Shown here: positions 1-11,230 of the stretch, piece by piece
Layout of the letters: every line of letters begins with the position of its first letter
Numbering within the stretch: position 1 is the first letter of the stretch
Origin: Microstegium vimineum
Taxonomy: Eukaryota; Streptophyta; Magnoliopsida; Poales; Poaceae
Assembly (NCBI GenBank): GCA_022036555.1
Contig: CM039122.1
Span: 2,813,043 to 2,877,042 of the forward strand
Direction of reading: 5' to 3'
Length of the DNA: 64,000 nt
Position numbers and translations under genes: made by a program
Notes under the pieces: model-generated
Seen by the model: the letters and a program-made list of their open reading frames with translations, nothing else
Database searches by the model: none
Told to the model about the DNA's origin: nothing

Positions 1-734
1 GGATGCGCCTATGCGTGGATAGACGGGATAAGGATGAGGCTGAGCCGTCTGTTTTTTTTTTCTTGCGCCTTTTTTAATAAGGTAGACGAGTACCCGTTCT
101 TTTTTCTTGTTTTGTTTCTTGCGTCTTTTTTTAGTATTTCTCTTTGCCGGCCTTTTTGTTTTTATATTAGTATACATGCATAATCTACTTTTCTCTATAT
201 AGCCATAAAAATCAAATGAAAAGTTTAATATTATGAGTATTTGAATCTTGATCTTTTCTTCGTAAAAAGTTGCAAATAAGTTGTTGATATTATTTTGATT
301 AATTAAACCTATGCTTCTTAGAAACAATATCAATGAATGATTGCACAAATTAAATCGTAAAACCAAAATCATGAATATTTTGTTATCAAATATAAATAAA
401 TATATGTATAAATTATACATGCACGTGTCTCGACATGACTCTTAATACGTGTGCAAATTAAAATAAATCTTGTCTGGCAGCAATGGTGCGGAGTCTGATT
501 TCAGTTACAACCTATCAGAAATACGACTCTAGATAAAAGACATATGAAAATTTTGTTTTGACATGTAGTAACGTACGGACAAATTTACTAGTCATAATAA
601 AACAAAGACACTTGTACTGCAAATAAGTTGGTGAAGGGGTAAAGATGATGAAAATGCAAAATTAACCTAAAGTAATAATCTTCCATTATAAAAAAATGCA
701 TTAAGAGGCAACAGACATCGGGCGTCCAACCGAA
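1..734. other. AT-rich intergenic DNA, no gene seen
   Basis: The stretch is AT-rich with T runs and no reading frame of note on either strand. I see no RNA gene, tandem repeat or recognisable transposon end in it. Confidence 0.6.
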
Positions 735-1428
735 TGCATGCACATGTCAGTCAGTGATATAAGCATGAACATGTTTCAAAGTGTGGTAGAACGCAATCGC
801 CACAACAGCTGGATGACCGGTAACAGCAATTTGGTCCTCTTCCTCTCCCTAGCTCCCTTTCTCTCTTTCGGCCTGCTTTCTCCCTTCTTCTTTCGGCCCG
901 AGTGCCAAAGCCCACTCCTACTCCCTCTATTTTTTGCGCACAGGCCCCATGGCAAGCGGCCCAGCAGCCCAGCTCCGCCCCTTCCGTGTGCTCTCTCTCT
1001 CTCACGGGCCTTGCGTCCTCAGTCACTGACAGATGGACCCCACCTGTCGGCGCCTTCCCCTACCTCCAGCCGGACGGCATGCTGCCGAGGTCCACGACCC
1101 AGCCTCCTCTCGGCTCTCTACTCACCTCCATTGCTTATTTCATTGGCCTAAAAGCCTCGCGCTCCCCTTTCCCTTCTACAAGCGCCGCAGCGCTGCCGCA
1201 AACCCAAAATCACCACCGCCGTAGGCCCGTAGCCTCGATCCTGCCTCTCTGCGGAATACAGCAATGACACCGCCAGAACCTTCGATCTGTGTTCCCCACT
1301 CTCTCTTCGTGTCGCCTACGTGTGCACGCCGAAAGTACTTAGCCGCTCGAGCGAGCTCTGCACCTCCATCGTGACTTCGTGGCCATCGCCAACCCCTATA
1401 TATGGTCTATGCCGAGTTCCCCTCGCTC
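735..1428 (+). promoter_or_regulatory. Promoter-like GC/CT-rich block
   Basis: Composition changes sharply to GC- and CT-rich sequence. It holds the motif CCCCACCTGTCGGCG near 1036, a kind of sequence common in grass promoters, and a TATA-like TATATAT at 1397-1403 followed by a pyrimidine-rich leader. The block is cut at 1429-1433, where the retrotransposon inserted; the matching downstream flank resumes at 7035. I infer an interrupted promoter and leader. Short reading frames here show no family resemblance and are probably chance. Confidence 0.4.
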
Positions 1429-1433
1429 TTCTC

Positions 1434-1730
1434 TGTCAGCAACCAAGACTCGGCCAAGGTGGCCAGGAGGGGCGAGAGGACCAAGAGGACGAGTGTTCTG
1501 ATAAGTGGCCCCGAATGGGCGTGAACAGAGACTAACGCAGCTGCGCCTGTGAGTGACGCCGTCTCAAGGAAGGTATAAAAGAGAGAGATCGCTTGAGGAA
1601 GGGGCATCAAACAATTAAACAAACAAGTTATCAATTACCAACTCCTGCTTCTATCTTGCGTGTTCTAGTTTGCTAGCTGTTCTTCCCCAAACTCTCCTCT
1701 GTTCTTCCGCTCTTGATCCGAATGCTAACA
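1434..1730 (+). repeat. 5' LTR of Reina-like element
   Basis: Starts TGTCAG and ends TAACA; matches 6737-7034 with few differences. A TATA box (TATAAAA, 1574-1580) marks the likely U3/R promoter, and the equivalent TATA lies near 6877 in the 3' copy. Confidence 0.95.
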
Positions 1731-1732
1731 TC

Positions 1733-1746
1733 TGGTACTCAGATCC
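1733..1746 (+). other. Primer-binding site, initiator-Met tRNA type
   Basis: TGGTACTCAGATCC begins two bases after the 5' LTR. It resembles the TGGTATCAGAGC complement of initiator-methionine tRNA used by plant Ty3 elements, with some change in the middle. Confidence 0.75.
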
Positions 1747-1973
1747 AAATTTTTCCGGTTGCGATTATCTCCGTCTCGATTCACAACTGATCTTGGTGGG
1801 TTCCTCTCAGTGATGAACAACTTCGCTGCTCAACACTGACGACTGTAATTCCTTGATCCGTGATACGTTTCGCCGAATTCCACAATCTGGATTCACCACC
1901 ACCACCACCACCCCTTCCCCCCAAACCACCGATCCACACCCAATACAACCGCCGAACACGCACTCCTCCAGCC

Positions 1974-4900
1974 ATGAATCCGGACACCCAGCTATTGTTA
2001 CAAGAGATCCAAAAGTTATCAGTCGATCAAGCCACGATCCAGAAGCAACTCTCCGAGCAACGGGATCTCCTCGAACGATGCTTCACCGAGGCGGACGAGT
2101 CGCTGGATCAGCGTTTCCAGGACGCCGACGCGGCGGTGGAGCAGCGGATCATCGACTCTGAGCTCTGCCAGGATGCACGCCTCCAAGCGATCGAGCGCGT
2201 CGCCATCGACATCACGGATTGGCACCAGAAGCACGAGGGCCTAGTCGACGACCTTCGCCTTCGCATTGGCAAGCTGGACAAATTCTGGAGCCGCTCCGTG
2301 TTCGAGTCTGCATCTGCCGTGCACATGGAGCCGGCCATCTTCCCCGAACCCCCGATCTACCAGGAGCAGTACGCCGCACCACCACCTGTGGGCTATATGG
2401 CTGCTCGGTCCAGCGGGCACCGCGACGATTTCAACCACCGGGAGAAGGATCATGGGGTCGTTACCACCATGGTTCCTTCCCCGGTCAAGGGTACGCCTAT
2501 TCTCCCACCCGATCCTCCCAAAGTTCATGGCACTGCATTTGATTTGTCAATGTCACGCAATCGGCCACCTGAATTTTCACACAACCCCACCGGCAAACTT
2601 CCTAAACTGAATTTTCCCCAATTTGATGGCACGGATCTCAAACTCTGGATCACCTGTGCTGAGGACTATTTTGACATGTATTCAGTTGATCCTTCCGTGT
2701 GGATCCAGTGCTCTCGCATGCAGTTCCTTGGTCCCGCTAAACGTTGGATTCAGTCTGTGACCGATGAGATCAAACTCATGACATGGTCCTAGTTTTGCCA
2801 AGCTTTGCATAGCCGCTTTGATCGCGACCAGCATGAATTCCTCCAGTGCAAAATGAATCGCATACGCCAAACTTCCTCTGTTCAAGAGTATGTCGATCGT
2901 TTTGCCGAACTTGTTGACCCGCTTAAGGCCTATGTTGTTGCCACCAGCCCTTTGTCGCATATTACCAGCTTCCTAGATGGCTTGCATACAGATATTTGTG
3001 TTGTTCTTTTAGTTCAGCGTCCTACTTCCCTGGATACTGCGTATACTTTGGCATTGTTGCAGGAAGAAGCGTGGGAGCCGCTACGGCGGCGTGAGGGCCG
3101 TCCGTGGATCACCAAGGGTGGATATCAAACGCAACCATGCCAGGAACGGCCATTCCAGGAGGGGTTTGATAAGCTGACGACCCCTTTCAACCCGGTGGAT
3201 AAAAAGCTCTCTAATCTTAAGGCATATCGTCGAGCGAAGGGTCTCTGTGATCGCTGTGGCGACAAATGGTCTCGGGAGCACAAATGTGCCGCCCAGGTTA
3301 GCCTGCATGTTCTGGATGAGCTATATGAATTATTCACCACTGCTGACACTATTGACAGTCCGATAACGGAGGAAGAATGGGATGCTACCACTGATGACGT
3401 TTGCAATTGTCTAGCGGCTGACACAGTACCCGCTTCGAGTGTCAAAACTCTGCAGTTTGAGGGTCAGTTCCACAACTCTACCGTTCTGATCATGCTTGAC
3501 TCTGGTAGTTCGTCGTCATTCATCAGTGCACAGTTGGTCTCTCGACTGGGTTTGGCCGTCAGTACATGCTCTCCACTTACCATCAGAGTAGCTAATGGCG
3601 ACACTCTTCACTGTTCGGTTGTTCTTCCTGACGCGGTGTGGAGTATTCATCAATACCAATTTCAACATACTTTGAAGGTTCTACCAGTGCATTCTTATGA
3701 CATCATTCTCGGTATGGATTGGCTCCAACTGTTCAGCCCAATGAAGGTGGACTGGCAGCGACGCTGGCTGGCAATTCCATACAAGAGCAAGACCGTTCTG
3801 TTGCATGACATTGCAGCGCAGTCTGAGGATAATAGTGGCCATTTGTTGTTTCATCTGATTAGTATACCAACTCGTGTGGAACATGACCACAATACACTTC
3901 CACCAGCTGTCAGTGACCTACTCCAAGAATTTCCTGAAGTCATCACACCTCCTACAGGTTTGCCACCTCAACGTCACTGTGACCATGAGATACCGTTGAT
4001 AGACGGCGCAAGACCAGTAACAGTTCGGCCATATCATTATCCCCCAGCTCTGAAGGACGAAATTGAAACTCAAGTGGACAACATGTTGAAACAGGGTCTC
4101 ATCCAACCCAGTTCCTCACCATTCAACTCACCAGTCTTGATGGTCCGCAAGAAGGATGGTACTTGGCGTTTTTGTATTGACTACTGGTACCTCAATAATT
4201 TGACAGTGAAGAGATCCTTTCCAATACCAGTTTTCGAGCAACTGATGGATTAACTATCGGGTGCACGCTACTTCTCCACTTTGGATCTTTTATCGGGCTA
4301 CCATCAGATCTGCCTCCGCGACGGTGAAGAATACAAAACAACTTTCTCTACTCATGTCGGTCACTATGAGTTCAAGGTTGTGGCTTTTGGGTTGTCTGGG
4401 GCACCAACTACATTTCAAGGCGCTATGAACACGACGTTGCAGCCCCTTCTGCGCCGGTGCGCCATTGTGTTCTTCGATGACATCTTGATTTACAGTAAAA
4501 CAATGGAGGATCACCTAGAACACCTACGTCATGTTTTTTCCTTGTTGGCCAAGGATCAGTGGCACCTCAAACTGTCAAAATGCAAGTTCATTCAGACATC
4601 CATCGCTTATCTCGATCATGTTATCAGTGCGACAGGCGTCGCCACTGACCCAACCAAAATTGAAGTTGTGGCATCCTAGCCGACTCCTACTACTGTCAAA
4701 GAGTTGCATAGTTTTTTGGGTTTCATAGGTTTTTATCGCTGTTTTGTGCAACATTACGCTGTCATGGCCAAACCACTCACCACATTACTCAAGAAGCACA
4801 CATTATTCCAGTGGACATCGGAACAGGATACAACTTTCAACTTACTGAAGCGCAGTCTCTGCACAACACCAATTCTCAAGCTTCCGGATTTCTCCTGTCC

Positions 4901-6827
4901 ATTTTGCATTGAAACGGACGCATCAAACATTGGGGTCGGCGCAGTGCTATTACAGGATGGTCATCCTCTGGCTTTCCTCAGTCGAGCCTTAGGTCCTAAG
5001 AATCAAGGCCTGTCGGCGTATGAAAAGGAATACATGGCAATTCTGATTGCAGTCGAACACTGGCGCTCTTATCTGCAGTTGAGCGAGTTCATGATTTACA
5101 CTGATCAAAAGAGTCTCGTGCATCTTTCGAACCAACGTCTTCACACTGTATGGCAGCAAAAGGTTTTCACCAAGCTTTTGGGCCTCCAGTACCGTATCAT
5201 CTACAAACCGGGTGCCGACAATCGAGTCGCCGACGCTCTATCTCTCCGTGTTCAGGAACGAGAACTGTCTGCATTATCTGCCCTAGTTCCGAGTTGGTTA
5301 GAGGAAGTTAAAACCAGTTACACCACTGATGCCAAGTGCACGGAACTGTTGGTTCAACTGGCTGTGTCACCAGATTTTGAATCGCATTTCACACTCCAGC
5401 AGGGCCTCCTTCGCTATAACGACCGCATCTGGGTGGGAAACGACACCCGACTATAGCACAACATCATCACAGCGTTTCATGCTTCTCCAATGGGTGGACA
5501 TTCAAGAATACCCGTCACTTACCAGCGCATTAAGCGTCTCTTTGCCTGGACCGGAATGAAGATAGCTATACAACAGTTCATCCGCGCTTGCTCCATTTGC
5601 CAGCAGGCCAAGCCTGATCGAGCTAAATACCAAGGGTTGCTCCAACCACTGGAAGTACCAACTATGGCATGGCAGAGCGTGTCTATGGACTTCGTGGAAG
5701 GACTGCCCACATCAAACGGTAAGAGTTGTATCCTGGTCATCGTTGATCGCTTTTCCAAGTATAGCCACTTCATACCATTAGCACATCCTTTCACTGCACT
5801 GTATGTGGCCAAGGTTTTCACCAATACTGTGTATCGGCTACACGGTCTACCTGCTTCTATTGTGTCTGATCGAGATCGGGTCTTCACAAGTAGATTCTGG
5901 CAAGAGTTGTTTCGATTAGCCGGCGTCACATTGCAAATGTCATCCGCCTATCACCCTCAGTCCGATGGGCAGACTGAGAGGGTGAACCAGTGCTTGGAAA
6001 CTTTCTTTTGGTGCTTTGTCAGTGCAGCTCCTTCCAAATGGGTCGAGTGGATCTACCTGGCAGAATACTGGTATAATACGTCCTGGCACTCATCTTTGGG
6101 ACACTCTCCATTCTTCATCCTTTATGGTCATCAACCTCGTCATTTTGGTATTACGGATTCGACTGCTATTCAGTCAGTACCTTTAGAGGAATGGTTGCAG
6201 GAGAAATCTCTGATGAACACCCTGATACAGCAACACCTCACACGTGCTCATAAGCAGATGAAGACCCAAGCTGACAAGTCTCGTTCCGAGCGGGTGTTCT
6301 CAGTTGGTGATTGGGTTTACTTGAAGCTACAACCGTATGTCCAGGCTTCACTGGCACCTCGTGCTAACCAAAAACTTGCTTTCAAGTTATTTGGACCATT
6401 TCAGGTTATCGACCGTATTGGCAACGTCGCCTACAAGCTCCAATTGCCGGAAACATCATCGATCCATCCGGTCTTCCATGTATCCCAGCTCAAGACTGTG
6501 GTTCCGGCGGATCACTCCGTTTCGTCCCTACCGACGGCGCTCGAAGGGTTACAAATTCCACTCAAGATTCTCCAACGCCGGGTCCGTTCCTCCGACACCA
6601 CAGTGGTTCCTCAGGTACTCATCCAGTGGTCCAATTTACCACGAACTCTCGCTACATGGGAAGACTTGGATACCATCAAGCAACGCTTTCCCAGAGCACC
6701 TGCTTGGGGACAAGCAGTTTCTTTTCCGGCGGGGAATGTCAGCAACCAAGACTCGGCCAAGGTGGCCAGGAGGGGCGAGAGGACCAAGGGGATGAGTGTT
6801 CTGATAAGTGGACCCGAATGGGCGTGA
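1974..6827 (+). pseudogene. gag-pol polyprotein, broken by four stops
   Basis: One continuous frame of about 1,618 codons from the ATG at 1974, interrupted only by TAG 2790-2792, TAA 4251-4253, TAG 4677-4679 and TAG 5454-5456, with no frameshift. In order: gag with a coiled N-terminus; a zinc knuckle (3246-3287, CDRCG and HKC); an aspartic protease with DSGSS (Asp at 3498); reverse transcriptase with DGTWRFCIDY and the FFDD active site near 4470; RNase H (4900-5250, ETDAS and ADALS); integrase with an HHCC finger near 5500-5610 and catalytic acidic residues in MDF (about 5690), VSDRD (about 5870) and TERVN (about 5980); a GPF module near 6390; and a chromodomain (about 6540-6700, with WEDLD). 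The frame runs through the polypurine tract into the 3' LTR and stops at 6827. The third stop lies where related proteins have Trp, so it is probably a point mutation. Confidence 0.93.
6728..6736 (+). other. Polypurine tract
   Basis: GGCGGGGAA lies directly against the TG of the 3' LTR, the place where plus-strand DNA synthesis is primed. It sits inside the pol reading frame. The tract is short and contains one pyrimidine. Confidence 0.65.
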
Positions 6828-7034
6828 ACAGAGACTAACGCAGCTGCGCCTGCGAGTGACGCCGTCTCAAGGCATGTATAAAAGAGAGAGATCGCATGAG
6901 GAAGGGGCATCAAACAATTAAATAAACAAGTTATCAATTACCAACTCCTGCTTCTATCTTGCGTGTTCTAGTTTGCTAGCCGTTCTTCCCCCAAACTCTC
7001 TTCTGTTCTTCCGCTCTTGATCCGAATGCTAACA
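6737..7034 (+). repeat. 3' LTR of Reina-like element
   Basis: Second copy of the 1434-1730 LTR, one base longer because of an extra C in a C run near 6990. The last 91 bases of the pol frame lie in it. Confidence 0.95.
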
Positions 7035-7039
7035 TTCTC

Positions 7040-7373
7040 TCACTACCTGTGATTTTCTCGTGGCCGATAATGGACGGAAACGCCATTCCGGCGAGATTCC
7101 GACGAGGCCGAGCCTTTTCCAGTCATGGCACCGCCGCGCCACCTACGGTACTGTGCCAGCAACATCTCTCTCACTTCTGTTTTTGTTCGTCCAATCTCAG
7201 GTCAACGACCCAGATCAGATCAATACCGGTTAGCCACGGTACAATTTCGAAAGAGACCATCTATTATCTTGAAATCTAACCCGCAGTCCCTGATCCAAAT
7301 TCAAAATCTGAATTTATTTATTTTATTAATTCGATAATAGTTTATGGTATTAACAAAACTGTCATCCAGAGAT
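7040..7373 (+). other. Downstream flank of the retrotransposon
   Basis: The sequence continues the block that ended at 1428. An ATG at 7070 opens a 69-codon frame (MDGNAIPARF...) that I do not recognise. It is followed by AT-rich DNA. This may be the leader and start of the gene whose promoter lies at 735-1428, but nothing confirms a real gene. Confidence 0.25.
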
Positions 7374-7376
7374 TTA

Positions 7377-8088
7377 GGGCCTGTTTGGCAGAGCTCTAGC
7401 TCTAAGAAAACGTGATCCAGAACACAGCTCCACCACATAGCAGCTCCAGTATGGATCTGTGCTCCTACCGTGGAGCTGAGAAAAAATGTTTGGCTGAGAA
7501 AACAGATCCAGATCTACAAACATATATTTTGGTTGAATTGTCCTCTGATGCCCTTGACGTTAATCATGTTTTCTTTTTTGTTAACGTCATGTGCATAATA
7601 GCTTGTTGTACATAATGTTTTTTTTTTGTTTTCACGTCACTTGATGCTGACCCAAGGTTTTTGTTTTTGAAATAGTACTTTGTTCCAAGCAACATATAAT
7701 TTGACATTTGTTTTCACGTAACATATAACTATTCCATACCTAGAAAAATAAATTGAAAATTCACTACACGGGGAGGGAGTCGGGCGGCTGCAGGGAAAAA
7801 AAAGAAAAAAAAACGTGAACTCACGGGAGGGAGTCAGGCGGCTGCTGAAAAAAAAAAGAGTATAATCCATGACATTGGTGAGTAATTTACACCAACTCCA
7901 TAAGGGTTACAAAACTGATGTTTTGAGAGCACCCCTTGAGGTGCTCTGTGGATTTGGTTGTTCTGGGAGCTAGATCCAAGTTTTTTGTGGATCTGGAGTT
8001 CGTGGAGCTAGACCGTTTGGCTAGAAAAAATAGGAGCAGAGCTGTTTTTCAGGATCTAGAGCTACGTAAAGCTCTGCCAAACAGGTCC
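7377..8088. mobile_element. Tourist-like (PIF/Harbinger) element
   Basis: Terminal inverted repeats begin GGGCCTGTTTGGCAGAGCT at the left and, read on the other strand, GGACCTGTTTGGCAGAGCT at the right. The flanking TTA at 7374-7376 and 8089-8091 is the expected 3-bp target duplication. At 712 bp it is long for a MITE. It has no transposase. Inside are two copies of a GGGAGGGAGTC-GGCGGCTG segment near 7770 and 7825, each followed by an A-rich run. Confidence 0.88.
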
Positions 8089-8091
8089 TTA

Positions 8092-8631
8092 ATTCTTCAC
8101 AGCTTCTCCATTTTAAATCCGATTTCATTGATTTTCACGTCTGTTGATAATAGTGACGTGTACAATAGTTTTTCAAGCTTTTCAACCTGTCTTTCCACTA
8201 TTGATGTACTATTTTAATTTTAGTTCTATTCGTCTGCTTTGTGCGTGATTGCGTGGATGCTTCTGTGGTGCTATATATTGTGATTGAGTATAGATGGTGA
8301 CGATAAGTAGGAGTAGTGTTTTGATGATTAGCACCAAGGGAAAAACTTTGAGAATGACAAGTATTAGGATGACATCATCTTGGTTGTCCTATTCATTTTT
8401 ATAACATTTAAGAAATATGTATGTGTTTACCTTTATACCCATAGAAATTTATCCTAGTTATTTAATATTCTGGTTTCTTGACACCTTGAGAATAGTTTAC
8501 ATATGGGTAGCTGATACTAGTGCTCAATTAATTATGATTAATGAACTATAACTTGATTAATGGAATATACAACAATAAATAAAAGATGCCTTTTAGCAAC
8601 CTGAATTAAAGGGTAAAAGTCTTTAGCAACC
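8092..8631. other. AT-rich DNA, no feature seen
   Basis: No coding frame, RNA gene or transposon terminus is apparent in this stretch between two repeats. Confidence 0.5.
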
Positions 8632-8855
8632 AGTATTTTTTTTGTGAAACAAAAGCTTTATTAACAACTAAGGAGTATCATTACAAACGAGAGACAAAAC
8701 AAACTCAGAAAAAGAAGAAAAAAAACCTCACTACGACCCGACCTAATTGCAAAATGAGCAAGTTCATGCGCTACATTATTTTAGTACTTACATAACCTGA
8801 ACCCCTAATTCTAAGTCTGCCTCTATGTTAGATTTCTGGCTCCGCCCCTACTCTT
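8632..8855 (-). mobile_element. LINE-like 3' end joined to hAT-type terminus
   Basis: Read on the minus strand, the left part ends TTAATAAAGC and then an A run, like the 3' tail of a LINE. The right part reads GGGCGGAGCCAGAAAT on the minus strand, resembling the terminus of the hAT MITE at 60162-60326. I infer a truncated LINE tail next to or within an old MITE; exact limits are unclear. Confidence 0.45.
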
Positions 8856-8869
8856 GTCTACAACAGTGC

Positions 8870-9195
8870 TTAAAACATCTTAAATTTATCTAAACTTATA
8901 CAATAATATAATAATATTTATAATGTTAACTAAATATCATTAAATTCTTCATCAATAATATTTTTATAGTGTACATATTTAATATCATATTTTTTTATAA
9001 TTTTATCTATAATTTTATTTAAACTTAAATATTTTAACTTTCCAAAATTCTTAAAATTTCTTATAATTTAGGATGGAGGGGGTATCATTTTTCTTGATTA
9101 TAAGATATTTTAAGAATTTTGGAAAGTGTCCGAAAGAATTTTGATATTATAAGACATTTTTTTATGAAAGTATCATAAGACATTTGTCTAAATGA
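8870..9195. mobile_element. Stowaway-like MITE remnants
   Basis: Very AT-rich sequence with motifs shared with the intact Stowaway element at 9399-9658 (CATTAAATTCTTCAT, and the 3' motif CTTATAATTTAGGATGGAGG near 9060-9078). A second arm of similar sequence follows to about 9185. Termini are degraded and no clean TA duplication can be assigned. Confidence 0.5.
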
Positions 9196-9398
9196 CTACC
9201 AGGCACGCATAATTATAGCTACGGTGGGGAAAGTCCCCGGAAGCATGACTTTGAGAGCCCGATGCCGAGAGGACACTACTGCTAACAAGCATGGCCCATC
9301 TCTAAAATTATTTTCTAGAATATTAAAATTTATAAGTATAAAATAAAAAGAAATAAAAAAAGAAACATACGGGGAAAGAGTCTACGGCATAATCTGTA

Positions 9399-9658
9399 CT
9401 CCCTACATTTCAAGTTATAAGTTATTATAAAAATCTTGAAGAGACTTAAACCATTTTAACTTTAACCAAATTTATATAATAAGATAATAACATTTAGCAT
9501 ACCAAATAAATACCATTAGATTCTTCATTACTTATATTATACATATTTGATGTTATATTTTTTTATATATATTTCTCTCTATAATTATGGTTAATAAACT
9601 TGAGATCAATTGTCTCTCTAAGATTTTTAAAATAACTTATAATTTAAAACGGAGAGAG
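9399..9658. mobile_element. Stowaway MITE
   Basis: Begins CTCCCTACATTTCAAG and ends AAAACGGAGAGAG, a degenerate version of the CTCCCTCCGT Stowaway terminus. It is flanked by TA at 9397-9398 and 9659-9660, the target site of Tc1/mariner elements. About 260 bp, AT-rich, no coding capacity. Confidence 0.85.
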
Positions 9659-9924
9659 TAGTTGGTAATGTATAAAATTATAGGTGGGTAATGTATATTT
9701 TCTAGGAAATAAGTGTACGCGTTGCTTAATTAATCATGCATGTTAGAGTAAATAAGAATAGTAAAACATTGTCTAGTCACATGAGTTCTTAGTCTTATGT
9801 ACCCTATATAATCAGCACATCAGCCTAATGCAATTATATCTAATATTCCACCGATTCTATTCTCTTCATGATATACAATATATGTATTATATATATTGCC
9901 CTATATTATTTATGAAATAATATT

Positions 9925-10155
9925 GTCTTGTTTAGATCCAAAATTATTTGGAATTTTGACACTGTAGCACTTTCGTTTGTATGTGGTAATTATTGTCTAA
10001 TCATTGAGTAACTAGATTCAAAAGATTTGTCTCACAAATTACAGATGAACTGTGTAATTAGGTATAGTTTTTATCTATATTTAATATTACATATATGCGT
10101 TCAAAGATTCAATAAATGTTTGATGTGACGAGAAATTTGGAATTTTGAAGGGAGA
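9925..10155. mobile_element. MITE fragment of a common grass family
   Basis: Contains the ordered blocks TTGTTTAGATCCAAAA, GACACTGTAGCACTTTCG, ACAAATTACAGATGAACTG and TTGATGTGACGAGAAAT, an arrangement I recognise from abundant grass MITEs. The terminal repeats are eroded. A second, poorer copy may lie at 48010-48260. Confidence 0.6.
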
Positions 10156-10690
10156 GCATGATGCCTGTCTGTCGCCAAGTGTGCTAGCTGTACGACCCGA
10201 CGGCACGAGCTGCGTCCGTCATAGGCGGCTACGCCTCTATTGCATCTCGATCCGGCCATGGCTCTACCGCCGCCGCTGTTGTTAATGATGATAATAGTCT
10301 ACCAAATCTGGATAGGAAACATTGTTGTGGTATATACATGCTAAGATATGCATCGTACTCAATTTTCCTGTGTGGTTATCCATCTGCTAGATTACATATT
10401 TGGACAGCAAGCCAGAAACTTCCATTGATTTGGAATGACGAGCTTCTTGGATCAAAAACACAATGATGGGCCAAGGTGTGACGCTATGGGCCCGTATGCT
10501 TGTTCGTTGATTCACATTCCTCAAATCTTAGGCTTCAAATTTTTAGGGTACTATAAATTGTTGCAACTTTTCATCCACTCTTCAAGTAAATCTGGAGTTC
10601 TTACTCGCAATTAATTTCATAGCTACCCCGAAACATATTATCACCGGCGGCGTAAAAGCCCCGGAGGGACGAGCCAGTGGACATCAGAGC
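10156..10690. other. Intergenic DNA, no gene seen
   Basis: A short GC-richer patch near 10190-10280 is followed by mixed sequence. No supported coding frame or transposon end was found. Confidence 0.4.
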
Positions 10691-10724
10691 TGAATGGCTG
10701 ATGCATGGTGGGAGTTCGCCGGCG

Positions 10725-10900
10725 GGACCGCTCGCCGGCGGTTTGGCGGTTACCGACGGTAACCGCCCAAACCGGTCCCAAACCGAACGGTTTGGATTTT
10801 GAATTCAAACACTGTAGTTCATTCGGTTTGGGACCGGTAACCGGTCGGTTAGGGCCGGTTACCGTCCGGTTTGATCGGTAACCGGTCCTAACCGCCAGGT
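10725..10900. repeat. Left subterminal repeat block of hAT
   Basis: Many direct and inverted copies of GGTTACCG, ACCGGTAACCGG and AAACCGG-type words occur within 175 bp. They are likely transposase-binding sites. The same words fill the right end. Confidence 0.65.
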
Positions 10901-11230
10901 GGTCTTTTTTTTTTTGCTTGAAAAAATCTTTTTTTTTGCATGACCTTTGCGCATAATGATGTAAATAGAACACACAATTCATGGAAAAATAGTGTGACAC
11001 AAATGGTCAACCCCACAAAATCATATGATGATACCAAATTCACGACGAAATAAATAGTTCACCGTTGCAACAACAAATCGTCCATGGAAATACCTTGTGT
11101 CGTAGACATGCGAACATCATGGTCACTGGCGTTGAATATAAAGGAAGATCCTGTTTCGGCACCCCTCCTCATACTCCGCGATGGACATTAGAGCGATACC
11201 GCGCGACTGGAGCCCAGCCTTGTAGTCTAT

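Larger units (their letters stand above)
1434..7034 (+). mobile_element. Complete Ty3/gypsy chromovirus, Reina-like
   Basis: A full-length LTR retrotransposon of about 5.6 kb. Two LTRs of 297-298 bp begin TGTCAGC and end TAACA, and the element is flanked by a perfect 5-bp target duplication TTCTC (1429-1433 and 7035-7039). A primer-binding site, a gag-pol frame, an integrase with a C-terminal chromodomain and a purine tract follow in the usual order. Small size, short LTRs and chromodomain fit the Reina clade of plant chromoviruses. Counting by eye, the LTRs differ by about 10 substitutions and one indel (about 3.4 percent), so the insertion is perhaps one to two million years old under commonly used grass rates. 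Four in-frame stops make it non-autonomous now. Confidence 0.95.

Noticed and set aside
738..1267. Overlapping plus-strand frames of 63-137 codons
   Set aside because: Low-complexity Ser/Pro/Leu-rich translation of CT-rich promoter-like DNA, with no family resemblance.
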